Source: CAVRGQ01 sp963720785 | Lineage (GTDB): Bacteria; Actinomycetota; Acidimicrobiia; IMCC26256; DASPTH01 | DNA length: 64,000 bases | Direction: 5' to 3' | Assembly: GCA_963720785.1 (NCBI GenBank) | Contig: CAVRGQ010000008.1 | Location: 310,001 to 374,000 of the forward strand | Shown: one piece after another, positions 56,314 through 64,000 of the stretch | Layout of the letters: every line of letters starts with the position of its first letter | How positions within the stretch are numbered: position 1 is the stretch's first letter | Program-made: the position numbers and the translations under genes | The notes under the pieces: model-generated | Seen by the model: only the letters and a program-made list of their open reading frames with translations | Told to the model about the DNA's origin: nothing | Databases searched by the model: none

Positions 56314-56631
56314 TCAGGACGCCGGGGCGTCCTCGTGCTGCACCACGTCGAACTGCCACAGCTCGCTCTGGTTGCTCACCGGGCCCTGGGTATTGTGCGC
56401 CTTGTGCCCGTGCTGGAACGCCGCGCTGTTCATCCACGCCTGGAAGTCCTCCTCGGAACGCCAACGCGTGTACACGAGGAAGGTGTCCTTGTCGTCGGTC
56501 GGGCGCAGCAGCTCGAACATCTCGAAGCCGGGCATGTTCGCCACCTCGCCGGCGCGGGCGGCGAAGCGGGCCACCAGCTCGTCGGCCCGCTCCTTGGGCA
56601 CGGTGATCGCGTTGATCTTGACGACGCTCAT
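56314..56631 (-). CDS. antibiotic biosynthesis monooxygenase (ABM) domain protein
   Basis: 105 residues, dimeric ferredoxin-like fold: INAITVPKERADELVARFAA, GFEMFELLRPTDDKDTFLVY and TRWRSEEDFQAWMNS. This pattern matches IsdG/HmoA-like haem oxygenases and ABM proteins; the W-x-S-x-x-x-F is typical. ATG 56631 follows AGGAG. Haem degradation is possible, as is stress-related small-molecule oxidation; haem ligand histidine is uncertain. Confidence 0.8.
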   Translation of the reverse strand: MSVVKINAITVPKERADELVARFAARAGEVANMPGFEMFELLRPTDDKDTFLVYTRWRSEEDFQAWMNSAAFQHGHKAHNTQGPVSNQSELWQFDVVQHEDAPAS

Positions 56632-56687
56632 GCGCAGGCTCCTGTGTGGCCCGTCGGATCGGTCGAAGGGCGACGGACGGGCCGAGG

Positions 56688-57558
56688 CTACTGGCCGCGC
56701 AGGAAGCGTTCGATCTCGGAGGCGAGCTCGTCGCCGCTCGGCAGGTCTTCGGCGGGCAGCCCGTCGGCACCGCCGAGACCGGGCGCAGTCGTCGTCGGCG
56801 TCCTCGATGGCCCGGATCACGTCGACGACGTCGGGGCGCTCGGCGAGGCCCTGCTCGACCCGCTGGATGTAGGTGACCGCCTGCTCCTCGATCTCGGTGA
56901 GGTCGACGGCGAGGCCGGCGAGGTCGCGCAGGCGCACGAGCATGGAGCGGATCGCCGGCGGCGAGGCGCTGGCCGACAGGTAGTGCGGCACCTGGGCCCA
57001 GAGGCCGACGGTGTCGATGCCCGCCTCGCCGAGGAGCACCTGCAGCACGCTCTGCGCGCCGGTGGGACCTTCGTAGTCCTGGCGCCAGGCGCCGGTGGCC
57101 TCGGCGAGCTCCTCGCTCGTGGCGGTGGTGAGCACCTCGACGGGCCGGCGGTGCGACGCCATCGCGGGGATGCCGCCCACCGTGAACGCGCGCTGCACGC
57201 CGAGCCGCTGGGCGAGGCCGACGACCTCCCCGAGCACGGCCCGCCACCGCAACGACGGTTCGGGCCCGGAGCACAGCACGACGTCGGGGCCGATGTTGCC
57301 GGCCTCGAACTCCAGCTGGGGCCACTCGATGCGCCGCTGCACGCCCATGTCGAGATGGACGGTGGGACGGGTCTGCTGCAGGTCCATGACCTCGGAGAGG
57401 TCCATGCGACCGAAGCGCCGGATGGTCGAGAGGTTGTCGCGGAGCACCGCGACCGTGCCGATGCCGGCGAGTCCGGCGTCGACCCAGCCCGAGAGCGCGA
57501 CGATCAGGACCGGGTCGCGCAGCTGGGGAAGGGCTTCGATCTCGAGCTCGGGGGCCAC
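56688..57558 (-). CDS. PAC2 family protein (frameshifted)
   Basis: 289 residues after removing one base near 56787. Begins LRDPVLIVALSGWVDAGLAG, then WPQLEFEAGN, IGPDVVLCSGPEPSLRWRA and TVGGIPAMASHRRPV, all PAC2 hallmarks shared with proteasome assembly chaperones. After the shift it reads LGGADGLPAEDLPSGDELAS and stops after FLRGQ, as expected for actinobacterial PAC2 proteins. Proposed to assist the 20S proteasome or act as a ligase/hydrolase; the role is not established. Confidence 0.85.
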
Positions 57559-57567
57559 GGGGTCATG

Positions 57568-58393
57568 CTAGGAGCGACGGGGCCGGAACTGCGCCTGGAA
57601 GTCGATGCCCGAGAAGTCGCCCGGGACCTCGCCGGTGGAGGCGTACCGGTACAGCGCCGTGCGGTAGATGCCGCTCAGCGCCGACATGACGACCGCCGCA
57701 CCGAGCATCCACACGACGCCGACGCCGGCGAGCACGAAGCCCACCGAACCGATGGCCACGCCGGCGACCACCAGCAGCACGCCGGGGATCGTGAGCAGGA
57801 ACCCGACGAACCCGAGGCCGCCGAAGGCGATCACGTTCTCGCCCCAGGTGCGCTTGAACAGGTCGCGCGAGCGCTTCAGTGCGGCGATCACGCCAAGGTC
57901 CTCGATCATGATGATGGGGATCGTCATGAACGTGATCAGGCTCCAGGCCAGGCCGATGAGGTTGCCGATGATCTGGCCGATGATCCCCTGGCGCTCGATC
58001 TGGCTGATGATCGCACTCACCGTCGCCGACACGATCGCCCACGGCAGCAGCCGGTGCAGCTTGCCGTTCGCCACCGCGAGCGTGGTGCGCACCGTGCTGT
58101 CCTCGCCGTGGAGGCGCATGTCGGCGCCGGCGACGAGCCCCGCGAGGAAGTACGTCTGCACGAACGCGAGGCCCACGTAGGCCGAGCACGATGAACACCC
58201 ACCCGAGCGGCGCCAAGGAGTCGCCGGTGGTCGAGTTGTCGATGCCCGCGGCTGCGATCAGGCCGCCACACGCAGCCACCACCGCGATGGAGGCGATGGC
58301 GGACAGCACCGGGAACCAGGCGAGCGACTTGTCGGACCGCAGCACGGCCCAGGAGCGCTTCGCGATCTCCCACGAGGTCTGGAATCGGCTCAT
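57568..58393 (-). CDS. DUF6159 family membrane protein (frameshifted)
   Basis: 274 residues after removing one base near 58181. Start ATG 58393 gives FQTSWEIAKRSWAVLRSDKS, the family's cytoplasmic N-terminus, then about six transmembrane helices. A shared core reads IPIIMIEDLGVIAALKRSRD and FKRTWGENVIAFG. After the last helix the tail is IYRTALYRYAST then FSGIDFQAQFRPR. Function unknown. Nine bases upstream of the PAC2 gene. Confidence 0.8.
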
Positions 58394-58442
58394 GGCGTCC
58401 AGTATCGGCGCGGCGCCGCGGCGGGTGAAGGACCTCTTGCGT

Positions 58443-59213
58443 TCAGCTGCCGAACTGGTTGGGGCCGGCGAGCATGCCGCCGTCGACCACGAACTCGGCG
58501 CCGTTGCAGTAGCTCGACGCATCGGACGCGAGGAACAGCACCATCTCCGTGAGCTCCTCGGGCCGGGCGAGACGGCCCTGCGGGATCAGCGGCTCGACCG
58601 TGGCCGCGATCCGGTCGCGCACCTCCTGGCCCGCGCCCCCGTGGAGGATCGGCGTGTCGACGAACCCGGGGTGCACCGAGTTGGTGCGGATGCCGAGCGA
58701 CGCCAGCTCGATCGCCGCGACCTTGGTCATGCCCCGGACCGCGAACTTCGCCGACACGTAGCCACCCGCGTTGGCCATGCCGATGATGCCGTCGATCGAC
58801 GAGATGTTGACGATGGAGCCGCCGCCCGACTCCCCCATCACCGGCGCGGCGTGCTGCATGCCCAGCCACACGCCGACCTGGTTGATCATGATCACGCGCA
58901 TGTAGTCGTCGAGCGGTCCGCCCACGATGGGCGTGCCCGCGCCGATGCCCGCGTTGTTGACGAGCACGTGCAGACCGCCGAGCTCGCGCTTCGCGTACGC
59001 GACCGCGCCGGCCCAGTGGTCCTCGAGAGTGACGTCGAGCGGCACCACGTGTGCGGCGTCGCCGAGCTCCTTGGCCAGCGCCTCGCACTCGGCCTCGAGC
59101 ACGTCGCCGAACACGACCTGCGCGCCCTCGGCGACGAAGCGCCGCACGTGCGCCGCGCCCATCCCCCGCGCGCCACCCGAGACCAACGCCACCTTGCCGT
59201 CGAGCACTCCCAT
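58443..59213 (-). CDS. SDR-family oxidoreductase
   Basis: 256 residues. Cofactor loop GGARGMGAAH with NNAGIGAG and the active-site pair SSIDGIIGMANAGGYVSAK (Ser, then Y-x3-K). Start ATG 59213 is preceded by GAGGGGGAACC. C-terminal GAEFVVDGGMLAGP is the classical SDR closing motif. Resembles 3-alpha/20-beta-hydroxysteroid dehydrogenases. Divergent from galactokinase. Confidence 0.92.
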   Translation of the reverse strand: MGVLDGKVALVSGGARGMGAAHVRRFVAEGAQVVFGDVLEAECEALAKELGDAAHVVPLDVTLEDHWAGAVAYAKRELGGLHVLVNNAGIGAGTPIVGGPLDDYMRVIMINQVGVWLGMQHAAPVMGESGGGSIVNISSIDGIIGMANAGGYVSAKFAVRGMTKVAAIELASLGIRTNSVHPGFVDTPILHGGAGQEVRDRIAATVEPLIPQGRLARPEELTEMVLFLASDASSYCNGAEFVVDGGMLAGPNQFGS

Positions 59214-59259
59214 GTGGTTCCCCCTCGTCGTGTGAGTCGCGCAATGTACCGTGCGGACC

Positions 59260-60316
59260 ATGTTCACCGCCCCTGGCCGCGTGAATCTGATGGGCGACCA
59301 CACTGACTACAACGAGGGCTTCGTCCTCCCGATGGCGATCGATCGCGCGTGCACGGTGCGGGTGAGCCGGGCGACGACCGCCGGCGTGCGGGCGGTCTCG
59401 GAGCAGGTGCCCGGCGAGGTGCGGTTGCCGGTCGACGGCGGCGCGCACCCGGGATCGGTCGAACCCGCGTGGGGCCGGTTCGTGGCCGGCGTGTCGAAGG
59501 TGCTGAGCGCGGGACGCGCCGTGCTGCCGCCCGTCGACCTGGAGGTGTCGTCGACGGTGCCGGCAGGGTCGGGCCTGTCGTCGAGCTCGGCGCTCTCGGT
59601 GGCGCTGACGTTGGCGCTCGGCCATGCCGCCGGTCTGGAGTTCGATCCCCTCGACACCGCACGCATCGCGCTCGCCGCGGAGGTCGCGGCCACGGGCGTG
59701 CCCGGCGGCCTGATGGACCAGCTCGCGTCGTTGTTCGGCGTCGCGGGCCACGCGTTGCTGATCGACTGCCGCACCAACGAGGTCACCCCCGTGGAGCTGT
59801 CGCCGTCGATCGCGGTCGTGGTCGTGCACTCGGGGCTGCCCCGCACGCTCGCGGGCAGCGAGTACGCGGTCGCGGCGCGCGGAGTGTGAGGCGATCGCGG
59901 CCCGGCTCGGGCTCGCGTCCCTGCGCGACGCCACCGCGAAGCAGGTGGCTGACGAGCCGCGCGCGCGCCACGTCGTCAGCGAGAACGCGCGCGTGCTCGC
60001 CACCGCGGACGCGCTGTCGTTCGGCGACCTGTCGGTGCTCGGCCCGTTGTTGCTGGCGTCCCACGCGAGCCTGCGCGACGACTACGGCGTGTCGACCCCC
60101 CAGCTCGACCTGCTCGTGGAGATGCTCGTCGACGCGGGCGCGGCGGGGGCTCGGCTCACCGGCGCGGGATTCGGGGGGTGCGTCGTCGCGCTGGTGCAGC
60201 GCAACCACGCCGACGACGTCGTCGCCAAGGTCACGCAGCGCTACGCCGACGCGACGGGGTTGTCACCCCACGCGTTCGTGGCCCACGCCGTCGACGGCGC
60301 CCACCAGCTCCGCTGA
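59260..60316 (+). CDS. galK: galactokinase (GHMP family; frameshifted)
   Basis: 351 residues after removing one base near 59874. Substrate motif TAPGRVNLMGDHTDYNEGF (the usual G-E-H is G-D-H), GHMP phosphate loop PAGSGLSSSSALSVALTLAL, and C-terminal GARLTGAGFGGCVVAL. Galactose to galactose-1-phosphate, although specificity could be another sugar. Start ATG 59260; a GTG three codons earlier is possible. No Leloir partner genes nearby. Confidence 0.85.
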
Positions 60317-60391
60317 TCCGACCCCACCGTTTTGGCGTCACCAGATGTCGCCAGGGCGACGCGTGGTGACGCCAGAACGAACGAATGGGAG

Positions 60392-61048
60392 TTACATGCG
60401 GCCGAGGAGCTCGGCCTTCTTGGCCTCGAACTCCTCGGGCGTGATGTGGCCCTGGTCGCGCAGACGGGCGAGCTGCTCGATCTGCTCGGGCACGCCGGGC
60501 GCCACGGGCGCAGCGGGCGCGGGCGCGGCGGGCGCGGCGGCCGGCGGCGGCATCATGCCGACGGGCATGTTGCGCGCCTCCATCTGGCGGTAGATCTCGT
60601 GCTGCACGCCGTCGGGGTGACGGATGAAGTCGAAGTGGCTCTGACCGTCGCGGCCGGCCGACTCGATGTCGAGGTCGCCCGCGCCGATGAGGCGGTCGAT
60701 GAGGCGCTGGTGGAAGTTGATGTTGTTGATCCGCTCGAGCGGGATCTCCACCCCGCGCTTGGAGATGACACCGGTGCGGTAGATGACGCGGCGACTCGTG
60801 ACTACGAAGTAGGTCATGCGCCACTGGAAGTACTTGAGCACCAGCCACACGGCCCACGCGATCGTGACGACCGCGATGATCAGCCCGATGTACTTCTGCC
60901 AGTTGCCCTCGAGGTTCGCGAGCACGATCACCAGCAGGATGAACAGCGGAATGCCGGTGAGGATGTTGCGCGAGAAGTACCACCAGTGCGGACGCAGGTC
61001 GAGGGCCAGCGTCTCGTTCTCCTGGAGCATGTCGGTCGGGTAGCCCAT
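60392..61048 (-). CDS. PH-domain membrane protein with SHOCT tail
   Basis: 218 residues. Two transmembrane helices (~28-45, ~53-71) then a bacterial PH (bPH2/YdbT-like) domain with YFVVTSRRVIYRTGVISKRG and IPLERINNINFHQRLIDRL; an Ala/Pro linker and a C-terminal SHOCT motif (QLARLRDQGHITPEEFEAKK). Such proteins may organise membranes or oligomerise; function unknown. Confidence 0.85.
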   Translation of the reverse strand: MGYPTDMLQENETLALDLRPHWWYFSRNILTGIPLFILLVIVLANLEGNWQKYIGLIIAVVTIAWAVWLVLKYFQWRMTYFVVTSRRVIYRTGVISKRGVEIPLERINNINFHQRLIDRLIGAGDLDIESAGRDGQSHFDFIRHPDGVQHEIYRQMEARNMPVGMMPPPAAAPAAPAPAAPVAPGVPEQIEQLARLRDQGHITPEEFEAKKAELLGRM

Positions 61049-61093
61049 GGGCGAGAGACTACGGCACTCGCGAGGTCACTTCGCGCAACCCGG

Positions 61094-61462
61094 TCAGGCC
61101 CAGCCCATCTCCTCGAGGCGGGCGTCGCTCATGCCGAAGTAGTGGCCCACCTCGTGCAGCACGGTCACGCGCACGCGTGCCGCGAGGTCGGTGTCGTCGT
61201 GGGCCAGCGAGCACAGCGAACCGCGGAAGATGGTGATGCGATCGGGGGTCGCGCCGTTGTAGCTGAGCGGCCCCCGCCGAGTGAGCGGCACGCCCTCGTA
61301 GAGCCCGAGCAGCAGTCCGCCGGTGCGCGCCGCCTGCTCCGCCGACGGCCACTCCTCCACCGTCACGACCACGTTCTCCATGGCCTCCGCGAGGCGCTCG
61401 GGGATCTCGTCGAGGGCGGCACCGACCATCTCGTCGAAGCGTTCGGGAGGCACGCGGAACAT
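61094..61462 (-). CDS. minimal zinc metalloprotease-like protein (PF06262 type)
   Basis: 122 residues with the zincin motif VLHEVGHYFGMSD (H-E-x-x-H-x-x-G-x-x-D) near the C-terminus; preceding LSYNGATPDRITIFRGSLCS. ATG 61462. A homologue lies near uvrD2 in mycobacteria, by recollection, which fits here. Proteolysis has not been shown in the family as a whole. Confidence 0.88.
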   Translation of the reverse strand: MFRVPPERFDEMVGAALDEIPERLAEAMENVVVTVEEWPSAEQAARTGGLLLGLYEGVPLTRRGPLSYNGATPDRITIFRGSLCSLAHDDTDLAARVRVTVLHEVGHYFGMSDARLEEMGWA

Positions 61463-61529
61463 CCCCCGACGTTAGGGAAATTCCTCTTGCGCGCGGGTGC
61501 GTTCATCCGTACGATGCGGAGGCCGGTGG

Positions 61530-61800
61530 AGAGCGGTCCGGTACCGGGGAACCCGCAAGGGAGCCCCGGACGACGGGCCGCAGGAAGCCGGTTCGGTGAG
61601 GAGCCAAACGGGACCACCCCCGGGAGGCGAGGCGCCGACGGCGACGGCCGGTGCGTCACCCGGGTCTTCCCGGGGGCGGAGCGGTTCGGGCGCCGGCAGA
61701 ACGGGCCCCGAGGAGATCGAGCCGCAGCTCGTCAGAGCGGCGGTGGAGACTACTCGGGGCCTGCTGCCGTTCCGGGGCCGTCACGGAGCCTCCTCCGTGG
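61530..61800 (+). ncRNA. candidate structured RNA or leader between divergent genes
   Basis: The 367-base gap between the zincin and uvrD2 genes contains no gene I recognise but several exact stems. 61536-61571: GTCC/GGAC and GGGG/CCCC with a CCC-GCAA-GGG tip (GNRA tetraloop). 61659-61674: CCCGGG-TCTT-CCCGGG. 61704-61712 with 61753-61761: nine perfect pairs (GGCCCCGAG/CTCGGGGCC) around a CGAGC-CGCA-GCTCG hairpin. 61782-61799: CACGGAG-CCTC-CTCCGTG. GC-rich DNA makes stems by chance, so this is tentative. It does not match RNase P, tmRNA, SRP RNA or cobalamin/TPP/SAM riboswitch cores that I checked by eye. Confidence 0.25.
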
Positions 61801-61829
61801 GTGTCACACCCAGGTCGTACAGTGCCCGC

Positions 61830-63897
61830 GTGACCGACGACGACCTCCTGCGCGGCCTCGACGCGACCCAACGCGACGCCGTCACGAGCACCGCCGCGCC
61901 CCTCGCCATCCTCGCGGGCGCCGGCTCGGGCAAGACCCGCGTCCTCACCCGCCGCATCGCGTGGATGGCGTCGCAGGACCTGCTCGAACCCGAGCACACC
62001 CTGGCCGTCACCTTCACCCGGAAGGCCGCGGGCGAGCTGCGCACCCGCCTCGCCAAGCTCGGCGTGCCCAGCGCGAGCGGTCTCACCGCCGGCACCTTCC
62101 ACGCCATCGCCCTCGCGCAGCTACGCCGCCGCGCCGCCGACCAGGGCCGCCAGATGCCCACGCTGCTCGAGCGCAAGGTGCGCATCCTCGTGCCGATCGT
62201 CGGGGGGCGGGGCCGCGAGGCCGGTCTCGCGGCCCAGGAGCTGGCGTCGGAGATCGAGTGGGCGAAGGCCCGCCTGGTGGGCCCCAACGACTACGAGCGG
62301 GCGATCACCGTCGCGGCCCGCACTCCCCCGCGCCCGGCGGCCGAGGTGGCCGGGATCTTCGCCGCCTACGAGAAGGAGAAGCGTCGCCGCGGCCTCGCCG
62401 ACTTCGACGACCTCATCTCCGGGTGCGCCAACGCGATGGCGAAGGATGCCGAGTTCGCCGCCGCGCAGCGCTGGCGGTTCCGGCACCTCTTCGTCGACGA
62501 GTTCCAGGACGCCAGCCCCGCGCAGCTCAAGCTGTTGCGCTCCTGGCTCGGCGACCGCGCCGAGCTCACCGCCGTGGGCGACCCCGACCAGGCGATCTAC
62601 GCGTTCGCCGGCGCCGACGCCGGCTATCTCGAACGCTTCACCGCACACTTCCCTGCCGACCGCTACCCCGGCGTGGGTGTCGTGCGGCTCGGCAGCAACT
62701 ACCGCTCCTCGCCGCAGATCGTGGTGGCGTCCACCGCGGTGCTCGAAGGTCGCCGCGTGCCCGCGCGCACCGAGCGCCGACGGACCGCCGCCCACGATCA
62801 CCGAGTACGAGTCCGACAGCGCGGAGGCCCACTCCATTGCACGGTCGTTGAAGCGCGCGCAAGGCCCGTCGCAGCCGTGGTCGCGCATGGCCATCCTTTA
62901 CCGGGTCAACGCGCAGTCGGCACTGTTCGAGGAGGCGCTCGCACGCGCGGGGGTTCCCTTCCGCGTGCGCGGGGGTGGACGCTTCCTCGACCGCCCCGAG
63001 GTGAAGGTCGCGCTCGACGAGCTGCGCAAGGCCGCGCGCGAGGGGCCGGCGCGCACCTTCGCCGACCATCTCGCCGATCTCGTCACCGACGCCGACCACC
63101 TCTCCGAGGAGCGGCGCGAGCACGTCGACGCGCTGCTGCGGCTCGGCGAGGAGTACCTCGACTCCGAGGCCGGCCCCGGCACCGTCGAGGGCTACCTCAC
63201 GTTCCTGCAGGAGGCGTTGCGCGGCGACGACGGCAGCGAGGCCGCGGCCGCCGCGGCGAGCGGCAACCCGGGGAGCGCGAGCGGGGGCGGAGCGGTCGAG
63301 CTCCTCACCTTCCACCGGGCCAAGGGCCTCGAGTTCGACACGGTCTACGTCACCGGGCTCGAGCGCGGGCTGGTGCCCATCTCCCACGCCAAGACCGACG
63401 ACACGCTCGCCGAGGAGCAGCGCCTCCTCTACGTCGCGCTGAGCCGCGCCGAACGCGAGCTGCACCTCAGCTGGGCGAAGAAGCGCGCCGTGGGCGCGCG
63501 GCAGGCCAACCGCACGCCGAGCCCGTGGTTGGCGCGCATCGAGCGTGCGATCACCGGCGCCCCCGAACCGGAGCCCGGCCCCGACGCGCAGAGCAGCATG
63601 GCCAGCGCGCGCGACCGGCTCGGCCGAGCGAAGGGCGCGTCGAAGCGACCCCGCAGCTCGCCCGAGATCGACCCCGCCGACGCGCCGCTCTACGAGTCGC
63701 TCGTCGAGTGGCGCCTGCGCCAGTCCCGCGCCGCGAGCGCGCCGGCCTACGTGATCTTCGACAACGCCACCCTCGCGGCCATCGCGTCGGCGAAGCCACG
63801 CACCGCCGCGCAATTGCTCGACGTCCCGGGCATCGGCCCGGTGAAGGCCGAGCGCTACGGCGAGGCGGTGCTCGCGCTCGTCGGCGAGCACACCTGA
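61830..63897 (+). CDS. uvrD2: ATP-dependent DNA helicase UvrD2 (frameshifted)
   Basis: 688 residues once one base near 62777 is removed. Superfamily 1A helicase: Q motif LDATQRDAV, Walker A AGAGSGKTRVL, motif II FVDEFQDASP, motif III VGDPDQAIYAFAG, motif IV LGSNYRSSPQ, motif V TFHRAKGLEFD, motif VI YVALSRAERELH. A C-terminal HRDC domain (AYVIFDNATLAAIASAKP, DVPGIGPVKAERYG) identifies the actinobacterial UvrD2 type. Start GTG 61830, apparently without a Shine-Dalgarno sequence. A DNA repair or replication helicase. Confidence 0.9.
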
Positions 63898-63960
63898 GCC
63901 TTCCTCCGAGCTTCGGGTGGTGGACCGCCACATCGAGCGGTGTCCCGTAGCCTGCCCGGC

Positions 63961-64000
63961 GTGAAGCGTCTCGTCCTCCTACTCGCGATCGTCGCCACCG
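63961..64000 (+). CDS. start of a further gene, probably a signal peptide (3' end outside window)
   Basis: GTG at 63961 begins VKRLVLLLAIVAT: a basic start followed by a hydrophobic stretch, as in a signal peptide or first transmembrane helix. Only 13 codons are visible before the edge, so no family can be named. Confidence 0.45.
   Translation, partial: MKRLVLLLAIVAT

Noticed and set aside
61530..61800. RNase P RNA, tmRNA, SRP RNA or a cobalamin riboswitch
   Set aside because: None of the hallmark sequences (GAGGAAAGTC and ACAGAAA, the tmRNA ends, the SRP GGAAGCAGCC loop, or the cobalamin core) was found by reading.

Overview
This window is high-GC actinobacterial DNA. The best guess is an uncultured or little-studied member of the class Acidimicrobiia. 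The evidence is the gene order rpsB-tsf-pyrH-frr-cdsA-dxr-rseP-ispG, a WhiG-type sigma gene beside a tyrosine recombinase, DUF2469-yraN, an FtsY with an N-terminal membrane anchor, UvrD2 with a C-terminal HRDC domain, GTP-type PEP carboxykinase and two F420-type (Ddn-family) reductases. GTG starts and 4- or 8-base start/stop overlaps are very common. This placement is inferred from gene content, not computed.

Layout. 1-1025: end of an SDR gene, a Ddn-like reductase and a small membrane protein (+). 1058-9552 (-): the translation/isoprenoid/phospholipid block. 9834-14717 (-): PQQ propeller, a degenerate LytM-lipase fusion, whiG and xerC. 14870-18960: accessory DNA with a GNAT gene, a secreted FG-GAP protein and a non-coding stretch holding a long hairpin, a decayed tRNA-Gly-like sequence and a 19-bp tandem repeat. 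18963-21584 (+): comM-dprA, inverted relative to its usual colinear neighbours. 21618-23548: enoyl-CoA hydratase, two small genes, yraN, DUF2469. 23619-38555 (-): rplS-trmD-rimM-khpA-rpsP-ffh-ftsY, mscS, smc, acyP, mutM, rnc, acpP, plsX, rpmF, DUF177, a coiled-coil protein and coaD. 38622-44969: rsmD and recG-DAK, with three accessory genes between them. 45099-46806 (+): rpmB, a cold-shock-like protein and a patatin. 46799-52502 (-): two TetR-controlled units, one with a Ddn-like reductase, the other with a sulfatase, plus a zinc-ribbon SDR. 52695-63897: pckG, an AsnC-type domain protein, ddl, membrane proteins, PAC2, SDR, galactokinase, a PH-domain protein, a zincin-like protein and uvrD2. 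The window ends inside a new gene.

The strongest global signal is technical. Fourteen genes that should be intact, including frr, smc, recG, comM and uvrD2, are split by single-base frameshifts. I count sixteen one-base insertions and one deletion. In each case a single base restores a full-length family member. This looks like residual sequencing error in a draft assembly, not decay, and I annotate these as whole genes across the shift.

The most interesting biology is the envelope module beside whiG: a LytM domain without its catalytic histidines, fused to a lipase-like domain and translationally coupled to a secreted beta-propeller. Next are the structured non-coding stretch at 18602-18773 and two clear TetR operators.
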